Of a stretch of DNA of 64,000 bases, positions 59,792 through 64,000 are shown piece by piece. Position numbers and translations under genes: made by a program. Location of the stretch: assembly GCF_014642635.1 (NCBI RefSeq), contig NZ_BMIQ01000003.1:435255-499254 (forward strand), given 5' to 3'. The notes below the pieces were generated by a model. It saw only the letters and a program-made list of their open reading frames with translations. It searched no databases and was not told where the DNA came from. The first letter of the stretch is position 1. Each line of letters starts with the position of its first letter. The DNA comes from Aureimonas endophytica. Its GTDB lineage: Bacteria; Pseudomonadota; Alphaproteobacteria; Rhizobiales; Rhizobiaceae.

Positions 59792-61303
59792 TCAGGCGGT
59801 CAGCGTGTCGTCCTCATGCGTCAGGCGCAACTCCAGGAGACGTTCGAGGCCTTCCAGGCGAAGCGGGGCCGAGGCGGGATCGCGGCTGCGGTTGATCCGC
59901 TCCTCGGGATCCTCGGCAAGGTCGATGAGGACCGGCGGCAGCCCGGCGAAATGAACGTATTTCAGCCGATCGGTGCGCACGACATGGAGGCTCAGCCGGT
60001 TCGGCGGCAGGCCGAAATGCCTCTCTGTCCCGCCGCCGGCGGGGTCGCGGAAATCGAAGCTCCAGAAGGCGGCGTCGCGCCAGTCCGCCGGGCGCTCGCC
60101 CCGGCAGAACGGCAGCAGGCTGCGCCCGTCGACATTGGGCGGCGGCTGGAGGCCGATCAGGTCGAGGATCGTCGGCAGGACGTCGATCGACTGCGTGAAG
60201 GCGGACACGCGCGTGCCTCGCGCACTTCTGGCCGCCGGTCGCGGATCGCGCAGGATCAGTGGAATATGGGCCGACTGGTCGAAATAGCCGAGCTTGCCGA
60301 GGAGGCCGTGATCGAACAGCTGCTCGCCATGGTCGCCGGACAGGACGATCAGCGTCCGGTCCCAGCGGCCGGCCGCCTTCAGCGCCGCGACGATCCGGCC
60401 GAGATGGTGGTCCACCTCCGCCGCCATGCCGGCATAGGTCGCCCGCAGGCGGCGCACCAGGCGCTCGTCCGCCGCGACGATCTGCCCCGACAGGCTGGGG
60501 GCGAAACGCGACAGATCCACCTGTCCCTGATGGAAGGCGATGAGCGGATGCTGCGCCCCCTCGCGCGCGAAATCGCCCCAGCCGATCGGCAGCGCGACAT
60601 CGGCGGGATCGACCAGCGAATGGAACGGCTCGGCGACGGCGAAGGGCGGATGGGGCGCGATGAAGGAGAGATGGACGAAGAAGGGCTCGGGCCCGGCGAC
60701 CGACAGCCAGTCGAGGAACCGGTCCGTCAGGAAGGCGGTCTCGGACTCCTCCGCCTGGAAGACGGCCGGCGCGCCGAACGGCGCCTGCCCGAAGATCGCC
60801 TCCCGCCCCTCTTCGGGCCGGGACACGTCGTGGCCGCGCTTCTTGAGATGGGCGAGCCAGGGAACGGCGCGTTCGGTGAGAAGCGTGTCGACCTCGATGC
60901 CCGGCGCGAGCCCCTCGTAGTCGCCGCGCGCCGGATCGCCCGGCGCCAGAGCGCGCGGATCGGCGGTCGTGTCGGTATAGCCGAAAAGCCTGGGGCGATA
61001 GCCGGCGCGGCGGGCCTCGGAGAAGACGGTCGGATGGCGCGCGTCGAGCGGCGTGCCGTTGAGGATCGAGCGGTGCTTGTGCGGGTAGAGCCCGGTATGG
61101 AGCCCGGCCCGCGCCGGGCCGCAGGGATAGGCCTGCGTGAAGTGGTTCTCGAAGATGACGCCGTCCCGCGCCAGCGCCTCGACATTCGGCAGCGCCACCG
61201 GCGCGCGGCCCGGACCGTGGTCGGCGCGCCACTGGTCGGCGGTGACGAAGAGGATGTCGAAGCCGCCGCCGGGATCGGCCTTGGTCTCAGAGCGGGAAGA
61301 CAT
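59792..61303 (-). CDS. Sulfatase/phosphonate-monoester-hydrolase-like enzyme
   Basis: A 503-residue alkaline-phosphatase-superfamily enzyme. Cys61 in AYPCGPARAGLHTG is the site of formylglycine formation (C-x-P-x-R), and metal/active-site motifs are TADQWRAD (N-terminal Asp) and LSGDHGEQL (Asp-His). The PCGPxRA context fits phosphonate/phosphodiester monoester hydrolases as well as arylsulfatases. Its 5' end overlaps the adjacent ABC ATPase by 17 bp, linking it to uptake of its substrate. No signal peptide is evident. A formylglycine-generating enzyme must be encoded elsewhere. Confidence 0.85.
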   Translation of the reverse strand: MSSRSETKADPGGGFDILFVTADQWRADHGPGRAPVALPNVEALARDGVIFENHFTQAYPCGPARAGLHTGLYPHKHRSILNGTPLDARHPTVFSEARRAGYRPRLFGYTDTTADPRALAPGDPARGDYEGLAPGIEVDTLLTERAVPWLAHLKKRGHDVSRPEEGREAIFGQAPFGAPAVFQAEESETAFLTDRFLDWLSVAGPEPFFVHLSFIAPHPPFAVAEPFHSLVDPADVALPIGWGDFAREGAQHPLIAFHQGQVDLSRFAPSLSGQIVAADERLVRRLRATYAGMAAEVDHHLGRIVAALKAAGRWDRTLIVLSGDHGEQLFDHGLLGKLGYFDQSAHIPLILRDPRPAARSARGTRVSAFTQSIDVLPTILDLIGLQPPPNVDGRSLLPFCRGERPADWRDAAFWSFDFRDPAGGGTERHFGLPPNRLSLHVVRTDRLKYVHFAGLPPVLIDLAEDPEERINRSRDPASAPLRLEGLERLLELRLTHEDDTLTA

Positions 61304-62324
61304 GCGCGTCGCCGGGTTCGATCGCCACATGGACGCGGTCGCCGGGTGCGAGACCGGCCGTCTCGCGGCTCGGCCAGTCGACGCGCAGGCGCAGCGGTCC
61401 CTCTTCGCCGTGGAGCGTGAGGTAGAAGCGCGTCGTCTGCCCCTGGAAGAGCCGCGCCTCGATCTCGGCCGGCTCGCCGCCGCCTTCGGCCCTGCGGTGG
61501 ACATCCTCCGCCCGCACGAAGATCCCGACGCGCGACACCGTCGCCGCGACCGGAAACTCGATCGCGCCGATCCGGGCGCGCCCGTTTCGCACCGGCAGGT
61601 CCAGCCGGTTGCGCCCACCGATGAAGCCGGCCGTGAAGGCGCTGGCCGGCCGGTCGTAGAGCGCGGCGGGGCTCGCCACCTCCTCGATCCGCCCCGCCCG
61701 CATCACGGCGACGCGATCGGCCATGGCGAGGGCTTCCGACTGGTCGTGCGTGACGATGATCGCCGTCGTGCCCACCCGCTGCTGGATGCGGCGGATCTCG
61801 TCGCGCAGATGATCGCGCACCACGGCGTCGAGCGCCGAAAGCGGCTCGTCGAGAAGGAGGACCTCGGGATCGGCGGCGAGCGCACGGGCCAGCGCGGTGC
61901 GCTGCTGCTGGCCGCCGGACAACTGGTTCGGATAATGACCGGCCCGCTCGGACAGGCCGACCAGGGCGATCAATTCCTCGGCGCGGGCATGGATCTTCGC
62001 CGGCGCGACGCCCCTCACCTTCAGCGGGAAGCCGATATTCTCCGCCACCGTCATGTTCGGAAAGAGAGCATAGGCTTGGAACACCATGCCGATCGGCCGT
62101 TTCTGCGTCGGCATATGCGTGACGTCGCGGCCCCCGAACAGGATGCGGCCCCGATCCGGCAGGGCCAGGCCGGCGATGCAGCGCAGAAGCGTGGTCTTGC
62201 CGCAGCCCGAGGCGCCGAGCAGCGCGATCATCTCGCCGGCCCGGATCGACAGGTCGACCATTTCGAGCGCCGGCTTGCCGTCATAGCTCTTGCCGAGAGC
62301 TTCGATATCGATCGTGGCGCTCAC
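61287..62324 (-). CDS. ABC transporter ATPase (PotA/PhnT-like)
   Basis: A 345-residue ATPase with Walker A GASGCGKTT, signature LSGGQQQRTALARA, Walker B VLLLDEPLSALD and His in VTHDQSEA, followed by a C-terminal TOBE-like domain (about 270-340). It belongs to the spermidine/putrescine, iron(III) and 2-aminoethylphosphonate importer group. The two permeases follow with four-base and 13-base overlaps in the transcriptional direction. The phosphonate-type hydrolase downstream makes a phosphonate or phosphoester substrate plausible. Confidence 0.92.
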   Translation of the reverse strand: MSATIDIEALGKSYDGKPALEMVDLSIRAGEMIALLGASGCGKTTLLRCIAGLALPDRGRILFGGRDVTHMPTQKRPIGMVFQAYALFPNMTVAENIGFPLKVRGVAPAKIHARAEELIALVGLSERAGHYPNQLSGGQQQRTALARALAADPEVLLLDEPLSALDAVVRDHLRDEIRRIQQRVGTTAIIVTHDQSEALAMADRVAVMRAGRIEEVASPAALYDRPASAFTAGFIGGRNRLDLPVRNGRARIGAIEFPVAATVSRVGIFVRAEDVHRRAEGGGEPAEIEARLFQGQTTRFYLTLHGEEGPLRLRVDWPSRETAGLAPGDRVHVAIEPGDAHVFPL

Positions 62325-63220
62325 GGCTTGCCTCCCCGGGCCGGGCCGGCGGGCGGAGACGCGCTCCGGCCGGCATTGGCGTAGACGACGGCGATCGACA
62401 GGGCGAGCGTCACCGCGAAATTAATCATGGTCATGACGGCGAGGACGTTGAAATCGGCGTCCGCGCTCTTCAGCATGTTGAGGAGATAGAGCTGGACGGT
62501 CTCGAACCGGCTGCCCGTCGTGACCTGGACGATGGCGATCTCGTTGAACGAGACGGCGAAGGCGAGGATGGCGCCGCTGGCAAGGCCCGGCCCGATATTC
62601 GGCAGGATCACCCGCCGCAGGATCTGCCCGGTGGTGGCGCCGCAGGTGCGGGCCGCCTCGGCGAGCTCTTCCACCTTCGCCGCCGCCATCGCGCCGTCGA
62701 CGGACCAGTAGACGAAGGAGAAGGCGACCGCGACGTGGGCGGCGACGAGCAGGCCGAGCGAGCCCTGCACCATGGGTAGATAGTCGCCAGTGGCCCGCAG
62801 AAGGCCGAAGGCGATGACGAGAAGCGGCATGGCGAAGGGGATGGCGGCCAGCGTTTCCAGAACAGGTCGGATCGCCGGGTTGCGCACGCGCTGCCAGTAG
62901 ACGGCGGGAGCGACGAGGAGGATGTCGATGACGGCGACCGCCACCGCGAGCCCGAGGGAGCGCCAGAGCACGCCTCGGAATCGCGCGTCGGCAAAGCCGC
63001 CGATCCAGTGTTCGAGCGTATAGCCGGCGGGCAGGACATCCGTCGTCCAGCGCGTCGCGAGGCTGTAGAGCCCGACCGCCACCAGCGGCAGGAGGACGTA
63101 GAGCGCGGCGAGGACGAGAAGGGGCATCGCGCTCCAGCCGGCCCGTACCGGACCTTCCACGCGGCGCACCCGTCCGGTCCGGCTCGGCGCGGCGCCGGCG
63201 GAAAGGGTCACGTCAGCCAT
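62321..63220 (-). CDS. ABC transporter permease (PotC/PhnV-like)
   Basis: A 299-residue permease with a 20-residue soluble N-terminus and six helices. The EAA loop ELAEAARTCGATTGQILRRVILPNIGPG is visible. The ATG at 63220 fits the start of the domain, while upstream frame overlaps the neighbouring permease. It is overlapped at its 3' end by the ATPase start. Confidence 0.9.
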   Translation of the reverse strand: MADVTLSAGAAPSRTGRVRRVEGPVRAGWSAMPLLVLAALYVLLPLVAVGLYSLATRWTTDVLPAGYTLEHWIGGFADARFRGVLWRSLGLAVAVAVIDILLVAPAVYWQRVRNPAIRPVLETLAAIPFAMPLLVIAFGLLRATGDYLPMVQGSLGLLVAAHVAVAFSFVYWSVDGAMAAAKVEELAEAARTCGATTGQILRRVILPNIGPGLASGAILAFAVSFNEIAIVQVTTGSRFETVQLYLLNMLKSADADFNVLAVMTMINFAVTLALSIAVVYANAGRSASPPAGPARGGKP

Positions 63221-64000
63221 TTCAGACCTCGCCGGGTGAGAAGGCGGAACAGGAGAAGACTGACGATGGCGAAGACCATCAGGATCACCGCCATGACCGG
63301 CATGCGCTGGCTGCCGAAGAGCGAACCCTGAAGCGTGCGGCTCATGTCGATGGTGATCAGCGGATAGGCGTTCGGCGATTCCCCCATCAGCGCGACGGGC
63401 GTGCCGTACATGCCGACAGACCAGGTGAAGATCAGCAGCCAGGAGGCGAGCAGGAACGGGCGCAGCACCGGCCAGCCGATATGCCACCAGAATTGCGCCC
63501 GGCTCGCAGAGCAGCACTTGGCCGCCTCCCACCATTCCTCGCGCAGGAGGCTCATCGCGGGCAGCGAGAAGAGCACGAACATCGGAACGTTCGTATACTC
63601 GTAGGCGATGACGAGGCCCCAGAAGGAATTGGCCGGAGGCGGCGCGAGATCGAGCCCGGTCGAGCGGAGCATCAGCGTCACCATGCCATAGGTGCCGAGA
63701 GCGGCGACGAAGGCGAAGCCGATGCCGATGCCGCTGAAATTGGCGGCGACGTTGAGAAGGCCGAGATAGAGGGAACGGCTGCCGCGCGCCATGCGCGACA
63801 GAACCCAGGCGAGCGGCGCGCCGACGACGAGCGCGATCGTCGCCACGGCGAAGGCGAGAAGCAGGCTGTCGCCGATCGCGGTCTGCGCGCTGCGCGAGCC
63901 GAAGACGCCGATCCAGTTGGCGAGCGTGAAGCCCGATCCGGTGGCGGTGGCGAAACTGGCCCGCAGCATCACGAGGCAGGGCGTCAGCAGGAGCGCTCCG
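63208..64000 (-). CDS. ABC transporter permease (PotB/PhnU-like), 5' end outside the window
   Basis: At least 264 residues of a permease partner with a soluble-loop EAA-like segment EEWWEAAKCCSASRAQFWWHIGWPVLRPF. The frame is open to the window edge, through LLLTPCLVMLRASF, which looks like the end of an N-terminal membrane helix, so the start codon lies beyond base 64000. It overlaps the next permease by 13 bp. The binding protein of this transporter is not in the window. Confidence 0.88.
   Translation of the reverse strand, partial: GALLLTPCLVMLRASFATATGSGFTLANWIGVFGSRSAQTAIGDSLLLAFAVATIALVVGAPLAWVLSRMARGSRSLYLGLLNVAANFSGIGIGFAFVAALGTYGMVTLMLRSTGLDLAPPPANSFWGLVIAYEYTNVPMFVLFSLPAMSLLREEWWEAAKCCSASRAQFWWHIGWPVLRPFLLASWLLIFTWSVGMYGTPVALMGESPNAYPLITIDMSRTLQGSLFGSQRMPVMAVILMVFAIVSLLLFRLLTRRGLKWLT

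Noticed and set aside
1-64000. Searched for tRNA, rRNA, CRISPR arrays and intact insertion sequences
   Set aside because: No cloverleaf-like, rRNA-like or transposase-like sequence was recognised by eye; a covariance-model search could still find small RNAs that I would miss.

Overview
The window is GC-rich and densely coded, with third codon positions almost always G or C. Its gene families (HWE histidine kinase, a two-gene citrate synthase locus with an HTH-fused paralogue, many ABC importers, a lone S21 gene) suggest an alphaproteobacterium of the Hyphomicrobiales (Rhizobiales). I cannot place the genus. No tRNA, rRNA, CRISPR array, phage or intact insertion sequence was seen.

1-6.4 kb: a carbohydrate locus with the 3' end of a GH144/PF10091-type glucanase, a GH15 glucoamylase-like enzyme, and on the other strand an 1100-residue GH94 phosphorylase that resembles 1,2-beta-oligoglucan phosphorylases. 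A TIM-barrel sugar isomerase-like gene follows. 6.4-14.9 kb: housekeeping and small genes: a DUF2254 protein, a CLC antiporter, ribosomal protein S21, a cold-shock protein, YkvA/DUF1232, and two regulator-target pairs (SDR/TetR, DUF308/TetR), each with a palindrome in the divergent gap. 14.9-23.2 kb: divergent citrate synthase paralogues, a large PAS/GAF HWE kinase, an OmpR-type two-component pair and a glycosyltransferase.

23.7-31.8 kb: a polyamine-type ABC importer operon (binding protein, ATPase, two permeases) ending in a DeoR repressor, beside an SDR and a kinase plus class-III PLP enzyme pair that resembles hydroxylysine or phosphoethanolamine kinase/phospho-lyase couples. The importer and the kinase operon share a 14-of-16 bp upstream motif.

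32-44.6 kb: the most interesting region. Overlapping genes encode a free-standing Rieske protein, an oxygenase subunit that keeps the mononuclear iron site but has no Rieske cluster motif, and a GST-like protein. An 8-oxoguanine-deaminase-like amidohydrolase and a complete BMP-type (nucleoside/purine) ABC importer follow. The architecture recalls the NdmC/NdmD/NdmE methylxanthine demethylase, but here the Rieske domain is its own gene and no reductase is present. Two truncated pseudogenes (amidase, SsnA/TrzA-type amidohydrolase) separate this cluster from a dihydropyrimidinase and a class-V PLP enzyme.

44.6-50 kb: a polar amino-acid importer (permease and binding protein, no ATPase), a GntR/FCD regulator, a gamma-glutamyltransferase-like enzyme and a cytosine-deaminase-like amidohydrolase. 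50-54 kb: an SDR divergent from an AraC regulator, and an ABC-F ATPase. 54-59.6 kb: a LacI regulator divergent from a ribose-type ABC importer with a metallo-beta-lactamase-fold hydrolase. 59.8-64 kb: a phosphonate-monoester-hydrolase/sulfatase-like enzyme overlapping an ABC importer of the spermidine/2-aminoethylphosphonate type; its last permease runs off the window. Overall the window is a set of nutrient-scavenging cassettes for glucans, N-heterocycles, amino compounds, sugars and possibly phosphonates.
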